The position numbers and the translations under genes were made by a program. From Lumbricus rubellus (lineage: Eukaryota; Annelida; Clitellata; Crassiclitellata; Lumbricidae), in assembly GCA_945859605.1 (NCBI GenBank), contig OX243815.1:29814481-29878480 (forward strand): DNA of 64,000 nucleotides, in the 5' to 3' direction. Under the pieces are notes generated by a model. That model did not search any database. It was not told the origin of the DNA and saw only the letters and a list, made by a program, of their open reading frames with translations. Shown piece by piece: positions 1 to 12,023 of this stretch. Within the stretch, counting starts at the first letter, position 1, and each line of letters opens with the position of its first letter.

Positions 1-390
1 CTCGACGGGAGGCTATGTCACAGACATAGATCAGATAAGTAGGACGGGGCACTACCAGTAAGGCACCGCCAGACAAGTGCTGCTATTCTGTATGAGATGT
101 GCTGCGAGACTGGAAGCCAGTGCAAAGCATCACACATGTAAGCAGAGATTGGGCCAAATTTTGGAATATGACCAATAAACCGAGCAGCAGAGCGCATGAC
201 CCAGTCAAGATGCCCTATTAAGCTAGATGAGTGGCCTGCAAGGACTACAGCGGCATCATGAGATAGGGACCGCAAGACAATACGCTACTGGCAAAGCTGG
301 TAATAGCAGTTTTGTGTTACTGCCACAGCAAAGCAGAGACCCACCATATAATTCACTACGAGGCAGAGAGGCAATGCAGGACGTCCCGCA
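1..390 (-). mobile_element. LINE 3' ORF fragment (CR1/L2-like)
   Basis: Minus-strand reading gives a short open stretch (275-18) with a His-Trp-Leu-Pro-Val motif followed by an Ile-Ala-Ala-Leu-Val-Trp-Arg-Cys-Leu-Thr-Gly run and an Ala-Pro-Ser-Tyr-Leu segment. This is the signature of the C-terminal end of CR1/L2-group LINE reverse-transcriptase proteins. Stops and frame changes upstream show decay. It runs off the left edge of the window. A related fragment lies at about 1150-1350 on the other strand. Confidence 0.6.
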
Positions 391-1130
391 TATAATCATG
401 TTTATTTACTTATCTTAAGGTGAGCATACAAAATAGCAAGTTTACAGCTAAGTCTAAGATTGATCAGTTACATGTTATTTTGCATATATGATGATTTCAC
501 TCTTGTGATTTAAAAATTCTCAATTGGTTTTGATCTAGGAGTTGCTGGAGTTACTGGCATCTGGTTGTTTCTGTGTCAATGAAATTGTAGCCTGTGCCAA
601 CACCAACAGCTCGTCTTTTGAAGGTGAAGATCAAATTTGTTTACCTTGGTGTGTCCCTTGTCTTGACCTGAATTAGACGTGCTGGAATTCCTTTAGATTC
701 CGACTTAATTCAACTTCTTACATACATGTATGTAAAATTTCTGCCATAGATGTGAATTATTACTTTGCTGTGACTAGTTTAATTTTTGACAAACTGTCCT
801 TTAAGATAGAATTAAAGTAATTACCCTCTTTACTCCTGTAACACTTTCGAAGCTGACCATAGAATTTTCTTTTGTCATCTCTTTCATCTGTTGAACATAA
901 ATTTGTGACTTCACTGTGAATAATTGCATTGAGTAATGGTAGCTGAATTGATTTTTAGTTCTCAGCCTATTTGTTTGTGCTTCCACTCAGAGAGTCGCCT
1001 GTAGAGACCTTGAGCAAGTCGTTCGCTCACAATTGCTTAGCACAATCAGTGTTTTTATGATTGTGCATGCATTTCTGAATTTTGGGAACTGGGCAATATC
1101 AAGTAAACTAAAGTGCATCTTTAGTATGAA
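391..1130. other. Intergenic, no recognised feature
   Basis: AT-rich sequence. The only open frames are short and lack codon or motif support. I see no gene here. Confidence 0.4.
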
Positions 1131-1149
1131 GTGTCATTTCGCATTCTTG

Positions 1150-1350
1150 TCCCCTCCTTTGTTACCAGCAGAGTTGGTCATTGCTGCTCGGTTCTGGCTG
1201 GTCACCCATCTGGCTTAATAGGGCATCTTGACTGGGTCATTTGCTCTGCTGCTCGGCTTATTGGTCATATATCAAAATATGCCCTGAATTTTCCTTACAT
1301 GCGGGATGTTTTTCACTGGCTTCCAGCCTCAAAACGCATCTCTTAATCTC
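1150..1350 (+). mobile_element. LINE ORF fragment (CR1/L2-like)
   Basis: Plus-strand translation repeats the peptide signature of the fragment at 1-390: Leu-Ala-Gly-His, Leu-Ile-Gly-His-Leu-Asp-Trp-Val, then Phe-His-Trp-Leu-Pro. The frame then stops. The two pieces belong to one LINE family and are both 5'-truncated and decayed. Confidence 0.55.
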
Positions 1351-2394
1351 GACCTACATAATAGCAGCACTTATCTGGTAGTGTTCGATTAAATTGGCCA
1401 TCCACTTTGCATGATCTGCAGTAGATAAACTCCATAATGTGACTGTGGCGCAGGACCAATCCCAGACCACACTAGTAACGATTACTGTCGTCCACCGCAC
1501 TCCGTCCTAATGTAGATGGCGTCTGCATGAGCATCAATATATGAAAAATAGGTCTCTTCCAACTTACAGTTTGGTAATGAGCTTAACTCAGCTTATAGAG
1601 GAATGTTCCCAATGTAAAAGGCAAGTGAGAATTTTACAATTAGGTTATTCATGCATTATTTCAGTTCAATCCTGTTAAATATGTCACATCATATCCAGTT
1701 ATGGCATGACAAGCCAATATATTTCTTCATATCATAGTTGCTTGAATTGGATGAACTTTCGCTTTGCTGATATTCCCGTCATCATCCAAACATCGTTAAA
1801 TATAAGGCATACACATCTGACCGGTCGTAGGCAACACCTTTTCTTCTTTCACCGAACCACCAGCAACAGCTAGGCCTACATCTATATCTCCAAATGTAGC
1901 TGTTGAGAGCTGAATGGACAGGAATGAAATTAGATCAGCTTTCCTTTCAGGCATGCCAAGAACATTCAGCCAATTTTTCGACAACATTACTGAGTACCTT
2001 TCAAGACTCTATACCGTGACGAAGTTGTGGTCATAGTCACCATTTCTGTATGGTTCCACTTTTTTATAAGCAATGTCTAGGTCCAGTGCCTATCCAATAC
2101 AATAATTATTGACCCTCTTGTAGCCAACTGAAAGCACCTTTACACGTCACGATATTGATGCCACTCATGCCAGATCCATGAGATAGTCAGCTTGATATGT
2201 TATGATATGGTGATACATGGTAACTACGTCGGTGATCTTTTGCCGAACGCTCCTTGGTTTAAGACTTGATGAGGCAATTGTGATAATTTGAATGATCATA
2301 TCTAGCCAAATAATGGAACATTGTAGATAAATTCCACAGCACAGGCCCCAGAATTCATCTTGCAAAGACCGGGTAAAAAACTGATATCAAATTC
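1351..2394. other. Intergenic, no recognised feature
   Basis: Only short open frames without recognisable motifs. I see no gene or structured repeat. Confidence 0.35.
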
Positions 2395-2930
2395 CTAATG
2401 CATACATGACTTCACTTGTACCCTTTTTAGGATACTGGCCGCCATTTTGTTCGCCATTTTGGTTTTCGTACTGTGCTACATATTTGACTTTGGTTCCATC
2501 ATACTCCTTGACCTTGAAAATGTTGAATTAAACCCTGAAATCATGATTCCATTGCATATATGACTTCAGCTATAGCCATTTTAATATTCTGGCCGCCATT
2601 TTGTCCGCCATTTTGGTTTCCGGTGCAGTGCTACATATGTAACCTTGGTCCCATCGCATTCCTTGATCTCGAAAATGTTGATTTAGACTCTGTAATCATG
2701 TTTCTATTGCATACATAACTTCATTTACGGCCATTTAAAATTCTAGCCGCCATTTTGTCCGCCATTTTGATTTTTTGGCAGTGCTTCATATATGTATTTG
2801 ATTTCATTGCATTCCTTGAACCCCATAGTCTTAATTTAGAGTCTAAAACCGTGTTACTATCACATACAATACTTTACTTTTAGGCATAATAAGCAATTGG
2901 CAGTCATCTTGTCCGCCATCTTGTTTTTCC
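2395..2930. repeat. Tandem repeat, ~153-bp unit with paired GCCATTTTG motifs
   Basis: About 3.5 diverged units begin near 2400, 2556, 2709 and 2861, a period of 152-156 bp. Each carries a CATACATGACTTCA-like start, then a doubled CCGCCATTTTG motif (the last unit has CATCTTG), and in the first three a CCTTGA-type block. The doubled motif resembles YY1 core sites (GCCATnTT). Any regulatory role is inference. Confidence 0.7.
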
Positions 2931-4095
2931 CATGGAACCGCCAAAAATCCAGCTTGCTAACCGCGATTTTCGGTTCCAGGAGGGTCTAATTAGTCTAGAA
3001 ACACCGGTTAGCAAATTGTTACATGATTTGCTTCTAACAGTGTAATTTTCAGATTCCAAGCCTAGACTAAAATGCATGGGTCCATGATTTTGGAATTCAC
3101 GTTCTGTAACCATTGTAATATACCTAAAAATACCATGTTTGAAACAATTTAGGACTGCATTAAAGCATTATTGGACCTGGGGCCGCATGTACAATATTTA
3201 TGCTGTGTGTGTTAAATTGGTATGAAATAATGAATACAGTGCTTTTTATTTTTATCTCATCAGTTACATGTTAAGTTTTTCTCTTCTTTCTTACTTGTCT
3301 GACACTGTGTATATACCAGTATCCAAATATCGCGAGGCCATCCGAAATAATTCCATGGGAAAGAAGACAACCATTGACTTAGCAGGTTTATAAGCCCTTT
3401 GGGGTGTTCCTTTGACATCTACATCAGAGAACTCTATTGTAAATGTGTTGTCATTGCATATATTTTGTTGCTTTTTGTTTGTCATTTAATAAATTACTTC
3501 AATCAATAGGGCTGTAAATTTCTACCTAGGTAATTTTAGCATGACTCTTTTATGGCATGCGCACTTTTGTCAAGCACCCTCGAAATGGGTTGTCAAAGAG
3601 GTCTATTGTCACATTATAATTAAAAATTGTATTCAATCTTTTTTGTGATACTATTAAAAATAAAATTCTGGGTTCTTGTTTTCAGATGTTCCTACATTCA
3701 TCGATCTGTAACAAAGTAACAGTGTCTCGTGGAAAGCAGATTCGCAGCATTCCCCAAATTCTGCATCAATGGACATTGGACATTGTAGTCTAGCAGGAAC
3801 TGGAAACTTGATAGGAGATGTAACATTTTAAGTTTTTTAGTGATCAGAGATAGAGAACGTACAAAAATATGAATATAAATTATTATTAATTGTTATGTCC
3901 CATTTGAACAATATGAAGATTGCTGCTTTATCCTGTTCTAAAAGTGTACAATTTGCTGAACATTGCTGCTATTATTATTCATGGCAATGTCATAATCCGC
4001 TTTGATAATTAATATAAATTTTCACTTTTAGGATTTTTTGGCTAAAAGGTGATTTTTAGCGTGATTGGTACTGACCATTATGTTCCATTAAAGGC
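2931..4095. other. Intergenic, no recognised feature
   Basis: AT-rich and without a supported ORF, RNA or repeat. Several poly(A)-signal-like hexamers occur, as expected by chance in such sequence. Confidence 0.35.
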
Positions 4096-4099
4096 TATT

Positions 4100-4495
4100 G
4101 TTGCTGTTATTGTGCTATTGCACTGGCTTCCTTTCTCACACAGGGTCACTTACCGAATATCTTCCTTGGTTTGGCGCTGTCTCGCGGGTGTGGTCCCTGT
4201 TTATTTGTTGCTCTGTTGCTCCACCCTAAGTGTCCAGCGCCGTGGCCCCCTCCGCTCTTGTAAGCAGGCTGAGCTTCTTGTCCCCTGGTCACGCACTTCT
4301 ATTGCGCAGCGCCGTGCCTTTTCTGTTGTTGGCCCTGCAATCTGGAATGTGCTCCCTGTGGAACTACGTTTTTGAGACTGCGTTCTACTCTGCTCTTAAT
4401 ACTGTTCTCTTTAGCCGTGGTTGGGTCGGGAGCGCTTCTGAGTAGATATTCTTAAAGAGGCGCTATATAAATGTCTGAAATGAATGAATGAATTG
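4100..4495 (+). mobile_element. LINE 3' end with the shared SINE/LINE tail
   Basis: Plus-strand translation gives Leu-Leu-His-Trp-Leu-Pro-Phe, then a Tyr-Arg-Ile-Ser-Ser-Leu-Val-Trp-Arg-Cys-Leu segment, then a region ending Gly-Pro-Ala-Ile-Trp-Asn-Val-Leu-Pro. This is the classic C-terminus of CR1/L2-like reverse transcriptases. The 3' tail at about 4427-4475 reads GGGAGCGCTTCTGAGTAG, then AGAGGCGCTATATAAATG, then short ATGA repeats. The same tail ends the tRNA-derived SINEs in this window, which suggests a LINE/SINE partner relationship. Confidence 0.7.
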
Positions 4496-5206
4496 CTATT
4501 GCTAATCGTATGACTGGAAAAAATGCTGGAAATTGTACTAGCATCATTGTTATTAGTATTGTGATTACTAGTTATCAATTGTTACTAATTGTAGGATTAC
4601 TGTTATTTGCATTAGTTACTATTGTTAATACTGCTACTATAACTGGCACCAGTACTGTTATGATGTTAGTATAAAAAGGCATTCCTATTATGTAATAACA
4701 TTGCAGACTTTCAAACTAATGTTCGTTTCATATGAACTATTGAGTTCTCTATTACAATCCTGTTGCTTGACTTTTTGCTAGTGTAGGACTGATGCCGATC
4801 TTAAGAATTTGTTTTACTGATATACTGTCATTCTATGTTTAATCTAATAATCTGCATGCTTATATCTCAGCAATTGTGACTATCCAATGTAAGCAGTTGC
4901 ATACTGGAAATCAGGGCCCATCCCTGTTTAAACTATTGCTCTTTTACGGCTTCGTTTATACTTGATGATTGTTTGATTGGTAATGTTGTTATGATTTCAA
5001 ATGTAATAAACTCGTTGACTTTGACAAATTATGATGCTGAAGATTGCATTAGTAAAGTTTATCATTGAGTTTTTCTGTTCTAGTATAATACTGGATTGAA
5101 TGGTTTACTTTATTTACTACTGAGGGCAATGTCAAGGTTCATTGTATAGACTCTTCAAGAGTCCATGAAGTAGCACTGAAGATTATTTTATGGTAACCTA
5201 GGCCGC
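4496..5206. other. Intergenic, no recognised feature
   Basis: AT-rich sequence with no supported gene or clear repeat. Confidence 0.35.
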
Positions 5207-5260
5207 TTTCTTCAAAGCACATTGCCTCACATGGTGGTGAGGCAATGTGCTTTGAAGAAA
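5207..5260. repeat. Perfect 24-bp inverted repeat with 6-nt loop
   Basis: Arms 5207-5230 and 5237-5260 are exact reverse complements, with loop ATGGTG at 5231-5236. The arm begins TTTCTTCAAAGCACATTG. It lies just before the 36-bp minisatellite. It could be a foldback remnant or a hairpin transcript source. The stem is about the length of a pre-miRNA stem, but perfect pairing and repeat context favour a repeat origin. Confidence 0.75.
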
Positions 5261-5284
5261 CCTCTCCTTTTGGAAACATTGAGA

Positions 5285-5697
5285 AGTAAGCTATAAAGTA
5301 AGCACTGCAAGTTGCTATAAAGTAAGCTCTGCAAGTTGCTATAAAGTAAGCTATAAAGTAAGCTTTGCAAGTTGCTATAAAGTAAGCTATAAAGTAAGCT
5401 CTGCAAGTTGCTATAAAGTAAGCTATAAAGTAAGCTCTGCAAGTTGCTATAAAGTAAGCTATAAAGTAACTATAAAGTAAGCCCTGCAAGTTGCTATAAA
5501 GTAAGCTATAAAGTAAGCTCTGCAAGTTGCTATAAAGTAAGCTATAAAGTAACTATAAAGTAAGCTCTGCAAGTTGCTATAAAGTAAGCTATAAAGTAAG
5601 CTCTGCAAGTTGCTATAAAGTAAGCTATAAAGTAACTATAAAGTAAGCTCTGCAAGTTGCTATAAAGTAAGCTATAAAGTAAGCTCTGCAAGTTGCT
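5285..5697. repeat. Minisatellite, ~36-bp unit
   Basis: About a dozen units built from GCAAGTTGCTATAAAGTAAG plus a variable number of CTATAAAGTAAG half-units. Insertions of CTATAAAGTAA give length variants. It produces long but meaningless open frames (Leu-Leu-Tyr-Ser repeats on the minus strand). Confidence 0.9.
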
Positions 5698-5707
5698 AAA
5701 TGGTTAC

Positions 5708-5870
5708 CTTAGCTATCCACCTGACGGACAAACCCGAAGTAACCTTGACCTTACTTTATGGCAACATAGAGAAGTTACCTCCCAAGTAAGCTATGGAGGA
5801 TACTTTAAAGCATACCTTAACCTATCCACCTGACGGACAAGCCGAAGTAAGCTTAACCTTACTTCAAGGT
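5708..5870. repeat. Direct duplication of a ~100-bp block
   Basis: The string CTATCCACCTGACGGACAA occurs at about 5713 and again near 5822. Both copies are followed by a GAAGTAA...CTTAACCTTACTT-like block. This is a local duplication next to the minisatellite. Confidence 0.7.
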
Positions 5871-6595
5871 ATGGTTTGTATTTAGAGTGTATGCTAAGCA
5901 TCGGCAGGCCGGAGCAATAATTATTTTACAACTGAATCAGAGAACCGCAGCAGTCTTATAGCTCACCTGTAGCATATTATTTATGTAGGCAACAGTGTCG
6001 ACTACAGTACGTAGGCTTACAACCTTTAGCATTTCATATAAACGGACCACTCGACTTTCATTAGGCGTACAACTTCTTTTTATGTTGCAAACTATACGTT
6101 ATGAACTGACGGTTCCAGCATATAAGTTCAACATATTTCTTTCTATTTTTGTCAGTTTGACCTTTTTGCATAAGTCGTTGGGACATCAGGACGAGCCACA
6201 AAAACCGCGACATGTCCCGTAAGACCGGGATGTAGCCTACAATTGTATACGTATGGTCACCCTAAGATAAACGGACAGGCTGTGAAGAGGCCTAATACAG
6301 AAATGGAGATACCTGCAACATGCGTGGGCGTAACAGAATACACTCATACGTGCTTAGCAGTTCTCACATCCAGATATAGGGGAATCGTGCTTCTGTGGTC
6401 AAGCAACACATAAATTTATGCATACTCGGCCAAGCGACATAGCCGACCGAAAGAGTATTTCAGCGCAAAGTCGTATACCACTACACCGTAAAGTAGCTTC
6501 TTAACTCGGCCGGTCGCCGGTCGGTCGGAGATGTCGCTGGAATGTCGTGTCAATAAAGATCAGCGTCATCCGAGAAGTGTTTCGTCTTCTACACC
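5871..6595. other. Intergenic, no recognised feature
   Basis: No supported ORF or repeat. Base composition is closer to balanced than in flanking AT-rich stretches. Confidence 0.3.
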
Positions 6596-6597
6596 TG

Positions 6598-6842
6598 GAT
6601 TCATTCATCCATCCATCCGTCAATCCATCCATTCATACATACATCCATCCAGCAAATCCATCCATCCATCCATACATCCATACATCCATCCATACATCCA
6701 TTTATACATCCATCCATCCAACCACATCCATGCATCCATCCATCTATCATCCATCCATCCAACCATCCATGCACATCCATACATCCATCCATCCATGCAT
6801 CCATCCATCCATACATACATCTATCATCCATAATCATCCATA
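6598..6842. repeat. (ATCC)n microsatellite
   Basis: Imperfect ATCC repeat interspersed with ATAC/ATGC variants. All open frames over it are artefacts. Confidence 0.95.
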
Positions 6843-8415
6843 ATTTCCCTGCGCTTTTGTCTCCGACTTTTCTTTCGTTTCAATTTCCTTTGCATCAACT
6901 TATCCCATCCAATTAACCCTTTGGCCGTCTTCCTTCTCTGTTTCTCCATCAACTTATTCCACCCACTTATATTCCTTTAGGCTTAACTGTCTCATTTGGT
7001 GCAACACCAATTCGCAGCCAAATTATTCTTTCCGTTTCTTTCCATTCCCCTTCTCTTTCTTCCCCTCCTCAATTCCTCAGCGACAGATCCGGCACTCCAC
7101 AACCACCTCCTGACCCTCTCGTTTGCGACAGAAAGTAAACCATTCCCACTGGACGATGTATAATTATAATAATTGTCATTTCTACGTTCGCAGTGGACCG
7201 ACGAACCTCGAACTAATAACTCCACGGACATCGCTAAATATCCATACCAATCCCGACGAAAAGAATGCTACGTCACTATAGCTATGCAGCCTCTCTACGG
7301 CTATATATCGTCTCCTTGATGACGGCATTAGTCATAAAAAGTCGGAGAAAATCGCGGGTTGAAGGTCTGTTGTCACCAACGATACGCAAATGTCGTCTGC
7401 TATCGGCGCCGCGCAGACGAATTTTAAGAAGAGAGGCGGTGGGCGGAGTCTAATCTGTTGGCGGGAAGATTCGGTAGTAAACATGGCGGCCATCTGAATT
7501 CGTCAAGAAACTAATCGTTTTGGGTTGCGACGATTTCTACTCGGGTTTTAGAGTCCGTGCATGCCACAAGAACGGTGGCCATGGTAAATATCGCCATCTT
7601 TGGAAGTTGACAGATGCATTGTGGGAAGCCTTCAGAGGATCTCGTCGGCGAGACGAGACTTATCTTCGACAGGCGTTCTTCACTACATGAGATGGTGACG
7701 TAAGTTTATGACGCTTCTTCGTTAAAGATCGCATGCGCATTGAGAGCTTGCGATCTTGAAGGACGTATAGGCCTACGATTTGAATGGCCAGCGTGCTACT
7801 ATAGGCCTATAATTATACGAATAACGTCCTAAATTTTATTTTGTTTGCAATCAAACACGGCAGGCCTGCTGCGCATCAATAGTCCTATATAGTAAAGAAT
7901 GAACTGTTGTCTATAGGCCTAATTGTCGCTATACATCAAGATTATTAACGCAGCTTTGGTTGAAAGCTTATTTATACCCATAACTAGGACATGACTTTTT
8001 ACTTTTCTTAATTCTCACAAATTTACGATTCAATTGGAGTAAGAAATTTCATCGATGAGCATGCCTTACTGTGCACGGTTGCATAATAAGCTACTGTAGT
8101 TTAGAAGCCAATCTGCATTTCGCATGCAAAATAATTTCTAAATCGTAACTTTACCAGAAATTGACTCTTTTGCTAAATATGCCAGACTTGCTTATTTATA
8201 CGATCGGAGATGTCTCAGCGTAAACTTCTCCGTAATTTCCTCTCCCCCGTCAGCGTCCAAGCGGCATTTTGTCGAGAGCGGAAGTGAGACCTATAGGATC
8301 CCCGAAAACCGGTCTCACGTAAATCTCGAGTAACGATCGAAGGGAGAGCGATTAAGGGCGGTGGCCAGGAGGATGAGAAGGAGTCACGTGATAAGCGCCA
8401 GTGTTCGACGGGGAA
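6843..8415. other. Intergenic, CpG-richer stretch, no gene model
   Basis: Richer in CpG than its surroundings. It contains AACATGGCGGCCATCTGA near 7480 (a YY1-like core with a minimal ORF) and another CCATCTT motif near 7598. This could be an orphan promoter or an unresolved first exon. No splice-supported coding exon was found on either strand. Confidence 0.25.
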
Positions 8416-8417
8416 AT

Positions 8418-8560
8418 CCCACCCACCCACCCATCTACCAACCCATTCACCCACCCATCCATCCACCCACCCATCCACCCACCCATCTACCAACCCATTC
8501 ACCCACCCATCTATCCACCCACCCATCCACCCACCCATCTACCAACCCATCCGCCCACAT
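8418..8560. repeat. (CCCAT/CCAC)n minisatellite
   Basis: Imperfect repeats of CCACCCATCCACCCACCCAT with a longer higher-order unit that includes CTACCAACCCATTC. The His/Pro/Thr-rich ORFs here are repeat shadows. Confidence 0.9.
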
Positions 8561-8755
8561 ACCGACGTAGGCTACTCCCATTCCGTAAAGCCTTCATTTC
8601 TGCGCAGCAACAACAACAGTTACTCTCCGACTAATAGCAGAGCTGCCGAAGTCGTTCGTATGAATCGAATGACATCAGCTGTGAATATCAAATGTTGGAC
8701 TAAAAGCCAATTTAAGACAAGTTACGGTCGTGTATTACACGAACGACTGACAAAC

Positions 8756-8820
8756 GAACGACGACGACGACAACGACGACGATGATGACGAACACGACGA
8801 TGACGACGACAACGACGACA
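8756..8820. repeat. (ACG)n microsatellite
   Basis: Imperfect ACG/ACA/ATG triplet run. Confidence 0.85.
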
Positions 8821-9362
8821 CACTTCCTTCCGCCTCCCTATATGTCTCTGCTTGTCCGCTGAGAATTTCTTTAGGCGTCTCATTATCATGCACTATTTAT
8901 ATAGCCTATAATATATAGACCTATACGCAGGATGAGAATTGCCGGGGATTGGGGGTTTCAACTTTCAACCATCCCCAGTCTTTCTTAGAGCCCCATGTCA
9001 AAGTATGCTTTTCACACTCAAATTCCAAGTGGATCATTGTCCAACCCCACACCCAGTTTTTCCCGCAATTCTTACACTGGGCCAACGTATGTCTGCGTGT
9101 AAGCATGTTAGGCCTATATGTATGCAACTATGCATATTTGATTATGCAGATAGATTCATACATTTTGTTGCAGTTTTATGTCATTGCGATGTTTCGTTTT
9201 ACGGAGAACAGTGAATTTGATTGATTGCTTGATTTGTGCAAATATAAAATTAGAACCCTGTATACGCTCTTGCATACGAATGTAGGATACATCTAATTGG
9301 GAGTAGGCCTATAATCATAATATTATGCGATTGCATGCGAGGATTATTTTTTTGCCCCGAAG
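8821..9362. other. Intergenic, no recognised feature
   Basis: Overlapping short open frames at 8921-9224 on both strands have no recognisable domain. I see no gene. Confidence 0.3.
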
Positions 9363-9412
9363 CATATATATATATATATATATAATATATAAATATATAA
9401 TTATATATATAA
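9363..9412. repeat. (AT)n microsatellite
   Basis: TA-dinucleotide run with short interruptions. Confidence 0.85.
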
Positions 9413-9478
9413 TCCCTCAGGGACCTACACACTAATTACCAAAATAAAAACATCTGGCACGGCATCTAGTCGTCTTTA

Positions 9479-9541
9479 TCATCAATCATCATCATCATGC
9501 ATCATCATCATGCATCATCATCATCGTCGTCGTCGCTGTTG

Positions 9542-9606
<65 letters not shown>
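9479..9606. repeat. (ATC)n-(CGT)n-(ATT)n compound microsatellite
   Basis: ATC triplets, then CGT triplets, then about 22 ATT triplets. It abuts the LINE tail that follows. Confidence 0.9.
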
Positions 9607-9609
<3 letters not shown>

Positions 9610-9639
9610 GCAGCACTTTTTAATCAAGAAACTATTACG

Positions 9640-9745
9640 ACATTTTATATAGCGCCTCTTCAAGGGGTCTATAGAGGCGCTCTCAACCCTAGCGCACTCA
9701 AATAAAACTGTTTTAATTAAGATGAGAGAGGAATGCCAGAGAATG
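9640..9745 (-). mobile_element. LINE 3' tail fragment
   Basis: On the minus strand it reads from CATTCCTCTCTCATCTTAAT into an AACAGTTTTATTTGA block and ends GAAGAGGCGCTATATAAAATG. This matches the LINE 3' ends at 4427-4475 and 30320-30475. It is severely 5'-truncated. Confidence 0.6.
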
Positions 9746-10106
9746 AGTTCGAAAGGTAGCCTAATAGAGTATAGTTAGGGACTATTTTCTGGACAAATGG
9801 ATTCACACACGCGCAGCTGTGTTGGAAATCCCTCCGCCGTAAATCGGTTCACTGCATGCATGGTCTTCTCTTGTTTATTTGTCTCAGTGTTTTTGAAGCA
9901 AAGACAAAGCGCCTGAACAGAAGACCCTTCGTTTGCTGCAAACGTCTCACGTAGTGAATGTTCAACCTTGCTTTCAGTTCTCTGGAGAGCAGTTTGGGTA
10001 TTCGGGCGAGCCACGACGCAGACGTACAAGAGGTTGGCAGCGTAAAAAGCAAATAAATGAAGCGTAGGCCTATAGCCTATGTAGAAGACTGTCTTCGTCT
10101 GTAGAC

Positions 10107-10182
10107 ATATATATATATATATATATACATTGTATATATATGTATATATATATACATTATATATATATGTATATATATATAA
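10107..10182. repeat. (AT)n with palindromic TATATACAT motifs
   Basis: TA-rich run with alternating GTATATATAT blocks. It can fold on itself. Confidence 0.85.
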
Positions 10183-10876
10183 TCAGTGGTCTGAGCACGC
10201 GAGCTCCAGCAGCATTGGCAGGATGTACGCGGAAGCGACTTCCGTTAATTAATGTTTAAAGTACTGCAGAGAAGTAAGGAACAGAATAACGATGCCTAAC
10301 AAAGATATAAAACCGACGAGACCGTCGTGATCCGTAAGAGGCCCATGGGCCACGTGGCACAGGCCCGGTTCTTACGAAGACCAGACCAGACTTAGCCTAT
10401 ATGTAGGTGGACAAAGCTAGATTTTTGTTTTTCTAAAAAGACGAGACCATGTTCAAGTATAGGACCTGACCAGCAGACCAGGACTTACAATGTATAAAAT
10501 AAAAACGCATGACTTAAAACTAAGTCAACCAGGCGGCTTAATTAGAGACTTCTTTTACGCGGTCAAAGTCAAGGTCAAGTTTGACCGTTGACATAATTAT
10601 AATATCTAAATAAAAGTGTAGCTTAGCTACCAGCGAAAGTAAATAGGAGCAGAACAGCAACAACAGCTGCTGCAGCAACCGCAACAATGAAACAGAACTT
10701 TAACATAATTAAAATTATTATGTCTAATTTTATATGGGCGTGGAACATCTCAAACAATAGGGCAAACTCATTGTAGGATGCTTAGCTATCATTAAACTGT
10801 TCTTGCTTAATTTGAGTTAAAATATGCGCAGTCTTTGATTTTTTTTATATACGTGTAATAAATCGACAAACTTTTA
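10183..10876. other. Intergenic, no recognised feature
   Basis: No supported ORF. A short CAG/CAA-like triplet stretch lies near 10650-10690. Confidence 0.3.
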
Positions 10877-11052
10877 AATGATGATGATGATGATAATGAT
10901 GACGATGACAACGACGATGACGATGGTGATGATGATCGTGATGGTGATGATGAACATGATGATGATGATGACAATGACGACGATGACGACGACGATGATG
11001 ACAATGGCGATGACGATAATGATGATGATGACGACGATGATAATGATGATAA
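10877..11052. repeat. (GATGAC/GATGAT)n microsatellite
   Basis: Imperfect GAT/GAC triplet array. It creates Met/Thr-rich and His-rich open frames that are not genes. Confidence 0.9.
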
Positions 11053-11330
11053 TTTATGTAATCATTATAATAATTATATCCATGACAATTTATATTCAGT
11101 GAGTCAGCGACATTGAAGCAATGTTCCATAATTCGACGAAACAACAATTCTCTACAATCCATCAATTGCGCATTTGTCATCTTATTTTCTTGCAGTATAT
11201 TATTAATTGACCTCCTATTTTTTTTATTCATTTCTTTCACCAAGTATGTAATGCCAATATCAAACTCGGACTTTAAAGCTGAGGCCGTGTTTTATCAACG
11301 GTATATTATGTTGTCCGTCTGTCATGTCTC

Positions 11331-11397
11331 TAGTATGTGTACCACTTTACTCATAACAGTTTTCCATTTCGATAGCGAACATTCCGTGCGAACGAGC
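11331..11397 (+). repeat. Dispersed repeat, copy 1 (second copy 20812-20874)
   Basis: About 65 bp starting TAGTATGTGTACCACTTTAC and running through TTTCGATAGCGAACATTCCG. It is nearly identical (about one or two mismatches) to a block 9.5 kb away. It is part of a dispersed element whose full limits are not visible. Confidence 0.75.
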
Positions 11398-11766
11398 GTG
11401 TTATCATGATCTCGTGCAATGGATTCTGGATGACCTTTAACCCGAGGTCAATGACCTCTGCGACCGATGACGAAACCTTGCAGGTTAATTCGATGGATGT
11501 TAAGTTGCTAGCATATCTGCTGCCACCCTCAGCATTTAACCTGCAGGGAATTCGAATGGAGCTATATAAATGCTGTGGATACACGAATGAATGGTTTTTC
11601 TAGCTGTTGGAATGCTGTTGTCGTGCTACGCATCAGTCGAACCGAACGGTCTTCGTCGCCCATGGTATGCATGTAGTCTCAGAAGAATTAACACTGTCGT
11701 TACTGAAAGCGTTTAATAAATGGAAGGTTAACCTGCAGTTGCATATATATATACACATATATATTG

Positions 11767-12023
11767 TCATAGCGCCAATTCAAGCTCGCTACTCAGATGC
11801 GCTCCCGAGTCCGGGAGTCCCGACTACAGCGCGGACACCGCAACGGAGTTTCACGCCGAAGCGCTGAGCAAATGCGAGTGAAGGACTTTCCCAAGGTCCT
11901 TACGCGGCGATCGACTTGAGATGGATTCGAACCTTCAACCTTCCGGCTGCAAGGCAACGCACATACCCACTACAGTGACTGCACCATCGTGCCCCACATA
12001 CCCACTATACACCACCGCGCCCC
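11767..12023 (-). mobile_element. tRNA-derived SINE (family 1), full-length
   Basis: Read on the minus strand it starts with a GGGGCGCGGTGGTGTATAG-type tRNA head. The head is partly duplicated, with two CCCCAC/ATACCCACTA blocks on the plus strand. A B-box-like GGTTCGAATCC follows, then a body containing AAGTCCTTCACTCGCA and GCGCTTCGGCGTGAAACTCC, then the tail AGCTTGAATTGGCGCTATGA. RNA polymerase III A and B boxes identify a tRNA-derived SINE. The 3' tail matches the LINE tail at 4427-4475. Confidence 0.85.

Noticed and set aside
5139..5525. Long open frame of Leu-Leu-Tyr-Ser / Tyr-Phe-Ile-Ala repeats
   Set aside because: It is a translation of the 36-bp minisatellite. Every frame is repetitive and no splice or motif evidence supports a gene.
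6531..6843. His/Pro/Ser-rich and Trp/Met/Asp-rich ORFs
   Set aside because: They are shadows of the (ATCC)n microsatellite on both strands.
10807..11243. Poly-Ser, His-rich and Met-rich ORFs
   Set aside because: All come from the (GATGAC)n microsatellite.
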